From Sphaerosporella brunnea (Eukaryota > Ascomycota > Pezizomycetes > Pezizales > Pyronemataceae), in NCBI GenBank assembly GCA_008704415.1, contig VXIS01000011.1:62001-126000 (forward strand): 64,000 bases of DNA, given 5' to 3'. Made by a program: the position numbers and the translations under genes. Positions 33,144-44,322 of the stretch are shown piece by piece. The notes below the pieces were generated by a model. It made no database searches and was not told the origin of the DNA. It saw only the letters and a list, made by a program, of their open reading frames with translations. Every line of letters starts with the position of its first letter. Position 1 is the stretch's first letter.

Positions 33144-34350
33144 TTAAGCCTGGAGCTTCGCCTTGAGGATGGCGCGCAGAGTCCTGGCGTCGGCTATACA
33201 AAATGTTAGCAACAATGAAATTGACCAAGCTAGATTATAGAAATTGTGTCACTCACCAGCAAAGCCACGGATGCCCTGGGCCAGCTTGTCGGTGGCCATA
33301 GCGTCCTCGTTGAGGGCGAAGCGGAACTTAGGCTCGTCATCAACGTACGTCTCCTTCTGGATATCGAGGGTCTTAGCAGCCTCGGCGTCGAGCTTCTTAG
33401 GAACAGGCTGCTCCGAGTTGTAGAGCTCCTCGAGGAGGCTGGGGGAGATGGTGAGGTAGTCGCAACCGCTGAGCTCGATGATCTCGCCAATGTTACGGAA
33501 CGACGCGCCCATGACGATGGTCTTGTAGCCGAACTTCTTGTAGTAGTTGAAGATGTTCTGGACGGACTTGACACCGGGGTCCTCGTGAGGAGCGTAGTCC
33601 TTTCCGGTGTTGGCCTTGTACCAATCGAGGATACGGCCGACGAAGGGGGAGATCAGGAAGGCGCCGGCCTCAGCGGCAGCGATGGCCTGGACCTGAGAGA
33701 ACATGAGGGTGAGGTTGCAGTTAACGCCGTGCTTGCCCTGCAGCTCGCGGGCAGCCTGGATTCCCTCCCAGGTCGAGGCGAGCTTGATCAGAACACGCGA
33801 CTTATCGATACCCGCGCTCTTGTACAGGTCGATGATGTGCAGCGCCTTGTCAATCGATGCCTTCTTGTCGAACGACAGGCTGGCGTCCACCTCGGTCGAC
33901 ACGCGGCCGGGAATGATGGCGAGAATCTCCTTGCCGAACTCGACCAGCAGACGGTCCATGGCCGCCTCGATCTGTCCGTCAATGCCATCTCCGTGTTTCT
34001 TGCCGTACTCGATCGCCGCGTCAACAAGCTTTGCGTACTCAGGCTTCTTGGAGGCGGCAAGGATCAGAGAGGGGTTTGTCGTAGCCTATCACGCGTTATG
34101 ACGTAAGTAAGCACTTTGGAATTTGTTGAGGTCGGTGGCGGGAGGCGGGGGAGGCGGGGGAGGACAAAGTGACGAAGGGAGGAGAGGAGGGCGCACATCT
34201 TGAGGCTTGTACTTGGCGATGGTAGCAAAGTCACCGGAGTCGCAGACGACGGTCTGTGTCAAATGTCAGGATGGGAAGACTCGAGCTGTTTGTTGGGACG
34301 AGGAAGCATACGGTGCCAGTGGCCTTAAGCTGGTCAAGAGCGGAAACCAT
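33144..34350 (-). CDS. TAL1: Transaldolase
   Basis: Four exons: 34312-34350, 34197-34253, 33257-34085, 33144-33193, giving 324 residues, the normal size. It transfers a dihydroxyacetone unit between sugar phosphates in the non-oxidative pentose phosphate pathway, in the cytosol. Visible signatures are TVVCDSGDF near the start, ATTNPSLIL (family signature 1), the Schiff-base lysine in [12 protein letters not shown], and NLTLMFS.QA. The C-terminus is [15 protein letters not shown]. The first two exons are small (39 and 57 nt). The promoter side (34351 on) carries pyrimidine tracts expected of a strongly expressed gene. Confidence 0.97.
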
Positions 34351-35576
34351 TGTGTATGCTTTTATGGGTATTATGTTGAGAAGTTTGCAGGCAATTGAGG
34401 CGGTTGTAGATGATGATGTTGAGAGAAAGTCAAGGAAAGCAGAAGGGGTCTTTCTTTATTAAAGGGTTCAAGAAATCTGGAGTAGGTTTTTGCCAGCGGG
34501 GAGGGGGGTGGGGATATGATTATGATGGGATGAGGGGTTCTCTCGCCACCACCACCACCTCCTCCTCCTCCTTCTCCTCCTCCACTTCTGCTTATACATA
34601 CCTCTGACGACACGGGGCGGCGGCGGCGGGCGGTGTCAGCAGCGCCTCATAAACAGGGCCCCACCCAAGCGCTCAATTGCAACGGCCAAACCTGGCACGT
34701 TTCGTCGTTTCATTTGGACACTCAACGGATTTATCCGGGAGATGTGTGCTCTCTCTCCTCTCGTACCTGCGCAAGCCAAACCTCACCGCACACTGTGCTG
34801 TATGCATATCTCTCTCCCCCTTCGGACACAACTTGAAGTCTTGAACCCAACGAATAATGACACACATCGCCGTTCTTTCCGTTCGGTTCTCTCTTCTCCG
34901 GTTTTTCCTCGGAGTTTGTCCTTTAGCCGGCCGAACCGCACCCCACCATCTTTCATGTATGGTATGGTATGTAAGCCGCCAAGTCTCGGCTGCACTGCAC
35001 CCACTCCCGGCCTCGATGCGATGAGTAAAACCCATCGCCGAACTTACCATATCTGCGACGTGGTTTTGCTTCCGATGTGTGGCCCTTGTCGTGCGAGTCG
35101 CCGACCGTGGAACGTTGCGTTTGCAGGCTTTGCGCATTGTTTTTCTGGTCGCGCTTGCCATCACTGGACACCAATGCTTCACCAGATGTCACTGCCGTAC
35201 TACTGGCTCTGACTCTCTGGACCCAAACAATTGCATGTTTTACCAACTACCCCCCGACGAAAAGTGACTCGGACGAAAGCCTGAAATCCTTCCTAGCAAT
35301 TTCATTTCCCTTCGTGTAAAGCAGATAGTCCTACACAAGTACCTACCTAGGTAGGTACCTTGGTATATGTACAGGTATCCATCTATCCATAGTAAAAAAG
35401 GTAGTAAAAAAGTTCATCCTCACGTCTATCGAAAAAAATATACAAAAACAAACAAGGATATCCAACCAAAAAAAAAGTTTATATTAACATGAAGAAATAG
35501 CCAGGGAGAAAATGAACAACCACGCATATACACCAATCATCAAATCATGTCTATGATATGGTCAAAAGCGTGTCCC
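34351..35576. other. Intergenic region between TAL1 promoter and PQ-loop gene
   Basis: Contains CAC/CTC microsatellite stretches at 34545-34585 next to the TAL1 promoter. A perfect 20-bp palindrome sits at 35339-35358 (GTACCTACCTAGGTAGGTAC), a kind of sequence common in fungal intergenic DNA. AT-rich from 35390. No gene is recognised. Confidence 0.45.
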
Positions 35577-36456
35577 TCAAGGTTTCGTCTGGGTGGCCTC
35601 GCCTTCGCGGATTGACAGAGAAGCAGTCGAACCGGCACCAACGGTCTTCTCATCATCCACCACCACCACCGATCCAGCGTCTTCCAGCTCCTTCCCTCCG
35701 TTTTCCCCCTTCTCTCTCCGTTCCTCCCTCCACTGCCGCCAATGCGTCGCCAACCACACCGCCTGGCACCCAAAGATCCCCGTCTCCAGCGTCATACATA
35801 TGATGTACATGATGCCAGCCAGCACGTCGAACTCGTTCTGTGCGATCAAGCTCATCAAGCTGAAGAAAGCGCCGAACCAGTCCACGGCGAGGAACACAAA
35901 GTTGATACCAACGACTCTTCCGCGACGCTTCGCGATTTCAAAGTACGGCGGGATAAGACCCGCGGCTAGCAGCACCGCCGCGATAACGCCAACGATTGTC
36001 ATGGGATAGTGGACTCCGCGATTGTACACCGGACGCAGCGTGAGAATGAGCATTGCTTCGAGGCCGCCGAAAAGGAGGAGGAGCGCCAACGAGACGATGG
36101 CGCTGGTGGGCCGCTTCCAGGAACCAGCGTAGCGCTTGCATTGGCCCCAGGAAGTCAAGGCCAGGGCCATAAATATCTGTGGCTGCACTTGTAGGGGGAT
36201 GTTAAGGTTCTGGATTATGGCGTATACGCCAAAGGGAATACCAGCTAGAAAGAGGGGTTAGCTAGGGGTTGTTGTGAAAAGGGAGAGTTTTTTTTTCTTC
36301 TTTACACACGGCCCAGATCATCATCATTGAGGCTGGAAGGCCATCGGTGCTTTTGCGGGCCCAATTGTAGTAGATCTGAGGTATCAGCTGGATACACCAG
36401 CAAATTGTGCCAATGAGACCGAGGACGGTCGAGGCGATGGGGTGGCCGTCCTGCAT
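35577..36456 (-). CDS. PQ-loop repeat membrane protein
   Basis: Two confident exons, 36306-36456 and 35577-36244, encode 272 residues with about seven hydrophobic segments. The first PQ-loop reads IGTICWCIQLIPQIYYNW; the second is AAGLIPPYFEIAKRRGRVVG, where PP replaces PQ. Such proteins include vacuolar or lysosomal amino-acid exporters (Ypq, cystinosin) and related fungal proteins; the cargo here is unknown. The C-terminal tail is charged and cytosolic (REERREKGENGGKE). A Met at 36456 is used, but the open frame continues to an acceptor near 36497, and an upstream exon beginning at Met 36631 (MDLHDFCVLNDD) is possible, so the N-terminus is uncertain. Confidence 0.75.
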
Positions 36457-36844
36457 TTGCAAAGCAGCCGATCCAAAGGAACGAGCTCTAAAGATGGATA
36501 TAACACACAAAAAAAAAAACGAGAGCAATAAAAACTACGTAGAGCGGAGTACTTAGATGGTGGTGAAGATAGATTCCCAGAAACTTTCGGGTGACGTCGT
36601 CGTTCAAAACGCAGAAATCGTGCAAGTCCATCCTTCCCAGTTATGCACGCTTAGTTAAGCCCCAGCACCACTCAACTTTGCATCAGACAACATCTCATAC
36701 TAAACTGCTTTACAGAATAGGTAACCTGCCAGGCCGCACACAGCACTCAACGAGAGTCACGAGACGAACAAAACCATCGAAAAACCTCATATTAAAAACG
36801 ATCATTCTGTTCGCGCCTGGGAACATCGTATAATTAGACAATGC

Positions 36845-37119
36845 GACCGTCGCGACAGCAACAAGCGACTCGAAGTTTCCACATGACGCAGTCAATTTTG
36901 ATTATTTGTTTTTATTCTACAACACTCGCTATGATTTTCATATTCCCATCAACCCTCCCCATCAGAACCCCCCATCATGCTGAAAAGTCGAGCTGGCGCG
37001 AGCCGATCCCCCACCCTCAGCTCAAGACAGATCGACTCGTAGAGGACGAAAGATCGGATCGGCTCGGCTCGTCAGCTCGAGTTTCTAGCTCAAGCTGTCT
37101 CGGCTCGTGTCCATCACTA
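36845..37119 (-). mobile_element. hAT left terminal fragment, inverted
   Basis: The reverse complement starts TAGTGATGGACACGAGCC at 37119 and stays alignable with the left end of the element at 5149 for about 270 bp, including GAGCTGACGAGCCGAGCC and GGTTGATGGGAAT. It lies in the opposite orientation to the transposase segment at 38.4-39.1 kb, so the copy was rearranged or these are two insertions. Confidence 0.7.
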
Positions 37120-37670
37120 AGTCCAGGATGTTTTGGTCTTTACTTGCCGTTACCGCCACCTGCTGGAAGTCAGGCAACTTCAACACCCCATTGCTTTTGG
37201 GGAAGCGTTGCAGGCGGAATTTCACAAAACGTTGGTGCAGCGGGCGAGGTGGTCTTTGAAGTGAAGTATAGCATTTCTATCACATGAAAATACGTGCGAT
37301 ACGTGCAACGCGTCTAACGCGGCTCTTGTTCATCTACAAACCTCCTCATGCAGGCAGGTTGTAACACGTTACCCAGCAGCTCCATAACAGCTTCGCCCCA
37401 TGGCACCCATCACCACAAGGCCGTGATGTTGCATGCATGGCAAGGGCCAACCTTCATCTGCTTGATTTCCCTGAACACCTTGACTCCGCACCACCACAAT
37501 ATAAAAAAGAATTAAATTTACGACCGTAGAAGTAAAGAAGCACACCTAGAGCAGTCCTACGGTCTGCTTTTTGTATTTGATGGTGGTGGTGGCGCGCTAT
37601 AGGCGATGGAACTTGACATGGTTTTTGGTGGCTCAATTCCCAAATACAGTAACACTCAGCTCAATTAGGC

Positions 37671-38280
37671 TTAGTGCCAAGTGCTAATACATGACCCTAC
37701 ACAAAAACATCGCGAGTAACCCTTCTGAGACTTATGCTGCTTCTCTGCAAAACACCGAATTGTTCTCAATTCCTCTGAGCCCATTACCTCTCGAATTGTC
37801 TTCTCCAACTCCACAAACATATATCTGCAGCTGCCTCTTGTGTACTTTTTCAATGCAGCCTAGCAGTACTCAATGCAATTAAGCTCGCAATGAAACTTGG
37901 GATAGAAGATGACTTCATGTCCTGCTGCTGTGATGATATGCTCCAGCACAGACTTTTCCCCCTTGAAATCCTTCTGGCATTCAAGGATTTATAAGGCACA
38001 GCAGGTATATCCAGCTTCACAGCGGTCAGCAGTTCGTGCTTCATAATCTTCCAAAGATTCCTCAAAGAGCCGCTCGCTGACCTGCTTGCTGTGAGATCTC
38101 TTCTTTCGACCACACTGCTTGTTAAGACCGTCCACCCACAAGCCATGTTCCTGCAGCACAAACTTGATGTCCTTTGCCTCCCCAATCAGATTCCGTGGAA
38201 TTGGACTGTTGGTACCAAACTCGGTATCGCCTGGTTGGAATACTGCACGCTCACAGACACGATGCCCGCGACCGCGCACA
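37671..38280 (-). mobile_element. DDE transposase relic (Tc1/mariner-like DDE_3 family)
   Basis: The minus strand, read across frame breaks, gives FQPGDTEFG, KDIKFVLQEHGLW, CGRKKRSHSKQ, HEVIFYPKFHCELNCIEY, and KKYTRGSCRYMF. The YPKFHCELN-IEY motif with its Glu is the last catalytic-residue region of a DDE transposase family common in fungi. A TGG-to-TAG change directly follows it, and at least two frameshifts are needed. Clearly dead. It sits between two hAT pieces, either nested or adjacent. Confidence 0.65.
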
Positions 38281-38439
38281 AAAAGACAGCATTTACAATA
38301 GCATTTTTTTTAATATTTTTTTTTGTGCATCGCTTAGAATGCATTGTCCGCCGGGGGGGTAGGCGTTCGTGTCGCGATATAATGCTCGCTGCAACACCGA
38401 TCTCCCGAATCCAGTCTCACTGCCGCACTGTTTGAAAGC

Positions 38440-39310
38440 TGGAATCTGTTGAACAAATATTGGACCGCCACCGACGATTATACTGCGCAGCGTATTGCGC
38501 TGATCCTCGATCCCCGCTGCGAGTGCCACAGTTTTACACAAATGAGTTGGCAGCCATCATGGATTTCTAACGCGCGGTGGCAGTGCCAAACAGTCTGGGA
38601 ACCGGACTACCTCAATTTTGCTCTCCCTACGGCTCCGACTGAGGACGGCTCAACAGCTTCTTCCCACGCTGTGGAGAACCTTCTAGATGAAGACTTGGAC
38701 TTTCTTTTCTCTTCGCCAGCAGCCAGAGTTGCAGAGACGGTACAAGCGTGCGAGGTCAACCCTGTGGATTGGTGAAAAGCGAATGGCCATCGTTTCCCAA
38801 CACTCGTCAGAATGGCTCGCGACTATCTCTCTATACCAGCCACAAGTTTCCCGGCTGAGAGACATTTCTCTCAAGCTGGAGATCTTATTGCCAAGAAGCG
38901 AAACAGGCTCTTGGTGACCTCAAGCAGCGCTTGCTTGTTGCTCAAAAGCTGGTTGGGGCAGGATGATTTGGAGCAGTGGGGACGTCAAAGGTTAAGCAAG
39001 GAGGATGCGGGCGAGATTGACGGTGGAGATGAGGTTCCGGTCACAGATACCCATCAGGAATCACACCTGGACGGTGAGAACGATGCGGACGCTGAGGAGT
39101 TGTAGCCAGTCATCATACGGTTTATTTTCTTAGATGAAAGACCGCGAGTTCAATACTATTACCTAGAATTAACAGAGTCCGCGAGCTTGAAGTGTGGTAA
39201 AGCGGGAACAGCTCGAGCTCACCCAAAGCTCTGATGCAATCTCGAGCCTCCGCCTCTACGAGTCGAGCCAGCTCGAGTTGACCTCGGAGGATTGATTCGA
39301 GCTGGCTCGT
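38440..39310 (+). mobile_element. hAT transposase C-terminal half and right subterminal region
   Basis: An open stretch from 38449 gives LNKYW-type start, LDPRCECHSF, a stop codon at 38773-38775 (TGG to TGA), then in the same frame KANGHRFPTLVRMARDYL, SIPATSFPAERHFSQAGDLI and KKRNRLLVTSSSACLLL. This is the hAT C-terminal dimerisation domain. It is followed by GAGC/CTCG repeats to 39310. It is about 85 percent alike the 5.5-5.9 kb copy by eye. The right end lies only about 80 bp from the VPS28 stop codon. Confidence 0.75.
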
Positions 39311-39390
39311 ACCTGGGTTGCGCATCGGAACGATACGAGACTTTGCACGTTTGTATTTTGCACACTCCACACGTTGGATTCGAATTCCAC

Positions 39391-40170
39391 TCAACCGAGT
39401 CCCTCCAAGAAGTTATTGTACCCCCTCTCCAGATCCCACAACATCTCGCGTCCCTGCCCCTCATCGATCTCATCCCCAGGCCTCATCTGATTCAACGCAA
39501 TAAGCCACTTAATAATATCCTTCCTGCCCTCAAACTCGCCCCCTCCGGTGACCACATCAACGCTCTGAATAACGCTGGCCAGGAGTGGATGCAGCTCATC
39601 CTTGGCGCGATAGCTCAGCCTGAGCGCATCCATACTGGTGATGAAGTTCTGCGTAGCCTCCGCGGCAGCTTTTGGGGAAACATTCTTCCACGCACCACCG
39701 GCGGCAGCAACAGCAGTGGCAACATCCGGCGCAGCGCGTAAAGCCACCGGCGCTTCTCCAGCGGTAGCAGTAGTAGTAGCTGCACCTCCGGTGCCGCCAG
39801 AATGCTCCACCGTAGCCGGTAAACCCGTCATCAACCGTCTAGTAGCAGCCGGACAATCGATGCCATATTTCCGCTTGAACTCGTCTAGGCTTCCAAACTC
39901 GCGCTTGACGCTTTCATTCCCGAGAAGCGTGTTGTATTGTCCCAGCAGTCGAAGACAGGTAGGCGTGTATGCAGCTGGAGGAATCGAGTCCTTCACGAAG
40001 GCCTTCTCTAGGAACTCGAGCGTCACAATTATCGCATGGATCTCCGCCAGCGACTCGTAAAACTCCCGCTGCGCCGAAGTCGTGAATAGCTTAACCTCTG
40101 CGTCCAGGTTCACTGTCGTGCTTAGCGGCCGTGGGAGATAAGAAGGCGTCGGTGCGTACGGGTAGGACAT
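39391..40170 (-). CDS. VPS28: ESCRT-I subunit VPS28
   Basis: Single exon, 259 residues (yeast Vps28 is 242). The N-terminal core reads LDAEVKLFTTSAQREFYESL, AEIHAIIVTLEFLEKAFVKD, then YTPTCLRLLGQYN and KYGIDCPAATRRL, matching the helical ESCRT-I core domain. After an Ala/Thr-rich linker comes the C-terminal four-helix domain (NFITSMDALRLSYRAKDELH, DIIKWLIALNQMRPGDEI, DLERGYNNFLEGL), which contacts ESCRT-II and -III partners. It sorts ubiquitinated membrane proteins into multivesicular endosomes. The linker is longer than in yeast. The gene ends within 100 bp of transposon debris yet is intact. Confidence 0.96.
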   Translation of the reverse strand: MSYPYAPTPSYLPRPLSTTVNLDAEVKLFTTSAQREFYESLAEIHAIIVTLEFLEKAFVKDSIPPAAYTPTCLRLLGQYNTLLGNESVKREFGSLDEFKRKYGIDCPAATRRLMTGLPATVEHSGGTGGAATTTATAGEAPVALRAAPDVATAVAAAGGAWKNVSPKAAAEATQNFITSMDALRLSYRAKDELHPLLASVIQSVDVVTGGGEFEGRKDIIKWLIALNQMRPGDEIDEGQGREMLWDLERGYNNFLEGLG

Positions 40171-40440
40171 CTTCTCGTTGCTAATCGCGGGGGGTGAGGT
40201 CGAGTTAGAGTAGGCTCGTTCATAAGCGAGTTTACCATCAAGTCACGAGGTTACCATCGCCCATCAAGCCACATTTACAAAGGCGCCAGTCAACAAATTT
40301 CTTTCCTTCGGAGTCATTAGAAAAGTCTTCCCACATCAACAAATACGCGCGCATTAACAGAGATCCCACAAATACAAATGACAAATACGAGAAACTGAAA
40401 TCAGAGACAAACAAATATCCACCATAAAACGCCACCTGAT

Positions 40441-40512
40441 CCGTAACAAATGACCTCATCCCGTAACAAATGACCTCATCCCGTAACAAATGATCTCATC
40501 CCGTAACAAATG
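40441..40512. repeat. Tandem repeat, 20-bp unit x 3.6
   Basis: Unit CCGTAACAAATGACCTCATC, copies nearly identical (one C/T change in the third). It lies between the divergent or tail regions of VPS28 and the SRA/AlkB-like gene and is not coding. Confidence 0.95.
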
Positions 40513-40604
40513 CTCACCAACTCAGAAAAAAAATCAAACAAATCAACGATACAACAAATGTCCACATATGTCCGAGGTGTATTTCCACCGCTTATTTCCA
40601 CAGA

Positions 40605-43600
40605 TCAATTCGAAATGTCCATCATAGACTCCTGGACGGCCATAGTTTCGTGGGCCATAGGCTCCTGGTCGTCATGGGCGGATGGGGGCTCCAGAAGGTC
40701 CATAGGCTCCTCCTGGACGAGCATATGCTCCTGGGGCTCTCCGATTGGCTCCTTCTTGACTTCGGTCTCTTTTGTGATGATAGAGCCATTATCAATCATA
40801 CGAGCCGTCGCGGCAATGCGGAACAAGCCTGTTGGAACCGCAGCGTGCTGTCAAACGAGTCAGCTGCTGAACTATATTTATTTGGTTTGCAGTGAAACTT
40901 ACTTCCCAGACTTGCTGGATTTTGGCACCATGCATGATCATTATATCACCATGGTTGAGGTGAAGCTCCAACCGTACACGCTTCTTGTCATCCTGGGACT
41001 CGACTGGCTCTGCCGGGGCACTGCAGTTTTTCTTGGAGACCTTTTTCCTGAAGGTCATCTTGGCAGAACATCCGAGAGATATTGAGGCTACAGTGGGACC
41101 CAATCCCTTTTCCCCATCTTGGTGGAACTATTTCGGATGATTAGCAATTCCGCTCAACAAATTAGTCAAAAAATTGTAGATAGGCTTCTTACCCCCATTT
41201 TCTGATCTTCAATGTATCCCACGTTCAAGACCTCGTTGAACTCAACACCTCCAGGATAGATTAACTGCACGTTTTTCTTGATCAAATCCAGCGCCTTAGT
41301 AACCACTTCCGGGGCTTCGGAAAACGCCACAGTGGGCTGCTCGGTCACATAGTTGTACTGCGCTCCCACGTTGTAAGTGAAGTGAGAAGTCCTAGTAACG
41401 CCTTGCATAGTGTGCATAGTGTGTCTCATGAAAGGCATGGCCGCGCTCTGGTATTCTCGAAGCAACCAATCGGCGCCGAATTGCCTCGCATTGATCGGTT
41501 GATTTGCCAACATGTGGGTGACTTGGCCGCAATCAGGAAGGGCGTATTGGATGACGGTGTATCCGTCCAAGAGCGTCTTGAAAGTCGCGATCTCAGAACC
41601 CCACCAGTCAAAAGGAAGTGCCGGTCCTTTGAATGTGACCGCATGAGGGTCAGCGAGGTCCTCTGGCCTGAACGCTATACGCCGCTCAGGAACAACCGCA
41701 AACCCACAGTCTGCGTTCGCGCATTCCAGGTGGTCCCAGTAGATCCTACAACTTAGGCGACCACACATGGGACAACAGAATCCCTTCCAAGCTCTCCTCT
41801 TGACTGACTGGAACATATAGTCCCAATCTAAATTTAGAACAGGCCGCAGGTCGTTAGGGACTATCTCCTCCAAGGGCCAAACGGTTTCCGCATGTTGGAA
41901 CTCGACAGTATAGGTGAGCGATCCCTCAGGCTGTTGAATCCCATCAATCTGGAAGCCCATATTAGTGTTTGCTCTGTTAATAAAAGATGCGAAATGCTTA
42001 GTGCTCACCTTCCACCATTGTGGACATGCCGGGTTCATGCACATCCACCCTTCCTGATAGATATTTGCCCAGGATCCTTTGCAAGATTTGCAGCTCGCAT
42101 AGCTGATTTCGCACTCCGTCGTGGGACCGGAGTTGCGCTTGGAGGCCCACCAGCCATCCGCGGAGAAATCGAATTTCTCAAATCTGAACTTCCATCTGGA
42201 GTACCCCGAAATAGGGCACTTTTCGGCCCAAGCGTGCGTGACCTTGAACCAATCGAGCACGCAGTAGCGGTGTGGGATTTTGGAAGGGGCGATCTTGTTT
42301 CGATCACCTGGTCGCTGGTGGTTAGCCACGAGAAGCCTGGGTTTGGGAACAATTCTTCTTACCAATTATGACCGCCACTGGAAAACGGTTTCTGATGTTG
42401 TTCAGAAGCGACTTCACGTTGAGATCCTGGACAGTCTGGTTATCGCGGAGCTTTCTAGCACCGGTCGCTGCGTCTTCTTCCGACTTTCCGCCACAATGGG
42501 AAACAAAGACCTTCCCATTAAGGAAGTCACGTGGGGAATCAGTGCCATCTAGAAGGTAGCCACGAACCACTCCGCCGTGACAATAACAGCCACTCTGAAA
42601 GGCACGGTAGTATGGTAGCGTTTCGCACAGCTCCTGTCGTGTCTACGGGCAACGAAAGATTAGCGAGGATACAAAGTGACTGGAGTTTGGTTAACACAAA
42701 CCTCACACCAGATTTCTGGGCGACCAATACCCTCAGGCTTTGAGTCGTTCCACGACGAGGGCAAGGGCCTCGCTATCTTTGTCTGGGCAACGACTTGCGT
42801 CACAACTGGCTTCGCTTCTGTCGAAGCGTCTTCCTCTGTCTTGATCTTTTTCGGAGGACGACCAACACGCTTTTTAACAGCGTCAACAGGGTGTGCAACT
42901 GTGGCATTGACGTTCTGGGCAACGACTTGCGTCACAACTGGCTTCGCTTCTGTCGAAACGTCTTCCTCTGTCTTGATCTTTTTCGGAGGACGACCAACAC
43001 GCTTTTTAACAGCGTCAACAGGGTGTGCAACTGTGGCAGTGACGTTCACTTCCACATCGGGGTCGTTCTCAGGTTCAGCATTGGCCACAGCATTATTAGA
43101 CCTCTTTGAAGCAGTCGGGTTGAAATTAATAGACCGCATGGCGGGTCTAGGCTGAGTTGGTTTCGCGACTTGCTGACCCGGATTACGGACACAATTGCGC
43201 TTGGCCGCAAGGCACGACGCACACGGGGAGCCGCGATCACAGAATTTCCTCTGCTCGAGGCACCTATGGGTAGCATTAGCAAGGTTTCAAAAGCATCGGC
43301 CGATAAGTATGGGCCTGTACGATTTGCACCCCTTTGGCATCAGCCAGTTTCCGTCCAGTCCAGGGACTAAAACATCTCTCAGGATCCGAGGGTCGAGTTC
43401 ATCCAGACGGAAGTTCATCTTGCGCTGAGGTTCTATTCAGATGTTAGCCTAAGTCAAGTCTTGCAATCACATGGATCTAAATTGCTTACCCTCAACCGAG
43501 TTGTCAATGTCCATGGCATCGCTGGCGCTCTGAGTCGGGATGAATTCCGGCGTATTGAGCGTCGATGGTGGCTCGGAGAGCCCAGATGAGGTATAACCAT

Positions 43601-44322
43601 CATCGTCATCTATGAGACTAGGCGTGGGTGGAACATCCAAGTTCGAAGATCCCGAATCTATATTGAATTAGCCTTTTCTCAATGCTTCTGCAGCGGAATT
43701 GTAGCAGAATATAAGCGGGCTGCTCTTGAGTGAAAAGGTACTTGAGGCTGACGGATGATGGGCGTGACGATCGAGCGGCAGCAAGAATAATCATGAAGAT
43801 CAACACAGAATAGATCAAGGGCCAAGATGAATATGACGATCAAGGTATAGGGATGGGGTATGAGATGCGCAAGTAAGGACGATGAGGGCGGGAATCGTTG
43901 ACGATGAACGTCCACAATGAATCATGCGATAATTGAGAGTGATGATCGATCAACAGCGGAAATGTAGAGGGATGGGGAATGGTGATGAAGGTCAACGATG
44001 ACAGACGTCGACGAAGAACACCAACGACGAGGGTATGGACACCAACCATCATAGAGGTTGGTGGTCAATGGTTGACATTCAACACCGAAGATGCAGAGGG
44101 TAAGAGGTATAACAAGGGTTGGAGACAAAGTTAAAGCTTAATGTTTGTTGACAAACATGAAGGATGATGACATCGACGATGATCAATGATCAAGGGAGGA
44201 CAGAGGAATAAGATAGCAGGGGAACAAAAAGAACAAAGGTACTTGCCATTGACAGGTGGAGTCATGATCAAGTGAGTCACCGTGTTGTCCTTGTCGGTGC
44301 TCAACATCATGTCCGTCAACAT
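40605..44322 (-). CDS. Zn2Cys6 / AT-hook / SRA-like / zinc-ribbon / AlkB-like dioxygenase protein
   Basis: Eight exons: 44247-44322 (tentative), 43490-43657, 43321-43432, 42702-43263, 42363-42642, 41193-42307, 40903-41127, 40605-40847, giving 926 residues. Domains in order: an acidic N-terminus; a perfect Zn2Cys6 cluster, C-x2-C-x6-C-x5-C-x2-C-x6-C, at 117-143; two AT-hooks (KKRVGRPPKKIK) inside a 44-residue duplication at about 192-279; an SRA/YDG-like domain at about 300-440 (CETLPYYRAFQSGCYCHGG, DNQTVQDLN, FPVAVIIGD, FKVTHAWAE); two cysteine clusters (CKSC...CMNPAC and CCPMC...CANADC); and a C-terminal AlkB-like 2-oxoglutarate/Fe(II) dioxygenase with His773-x-Asp775, His847 and the R-x5-R motif (FRIAATAR). 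Ligands are all present. Oxidation of a modified DNA base, guided by the SRA-like part, is inferred. Exon 1 relies on a GC-AG intron of about 590 nt; a later Met near 43510 is possible. Confidence 0.8.
42782..43045. repeat. 132-bp tandem duplication inside the SRA/AlkB-like gene
   Basis: Segments 42782-42913 and 42914-43045 are almost identical. The unit is a whole number of codons (44), so the frame is kept and the AT-hook is doubled. Few differences imply a recent event. Confidence 0.9.

Noticed and set aside
35339..35358. Perfect 20-bp palindrome as an operator
   Set aside because: CTAGGTAGGTAC-type palindromes are widespread in fungal intergenic DNA and nothing ties this one to a gene.
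40441..40512. Possible CRISPR-like array
   Set aside because: Unit is 20 bp with no spacers; a plain tandem repeat in a eukaryote.
42019..42053. 35-nt intron-like stretch (GTGAGC...AACAG) in the SRA/AlkB-like gene
   Set aside because: Too short, and removing it would shift the frame; reading through keeps the protein open.
42676..43155. 159-codon plus-strand frame with internal repeats
   Set aside because: Antisense of the AT-hook exon; the minus strand frame is spliced into a conserved multidomain protein.
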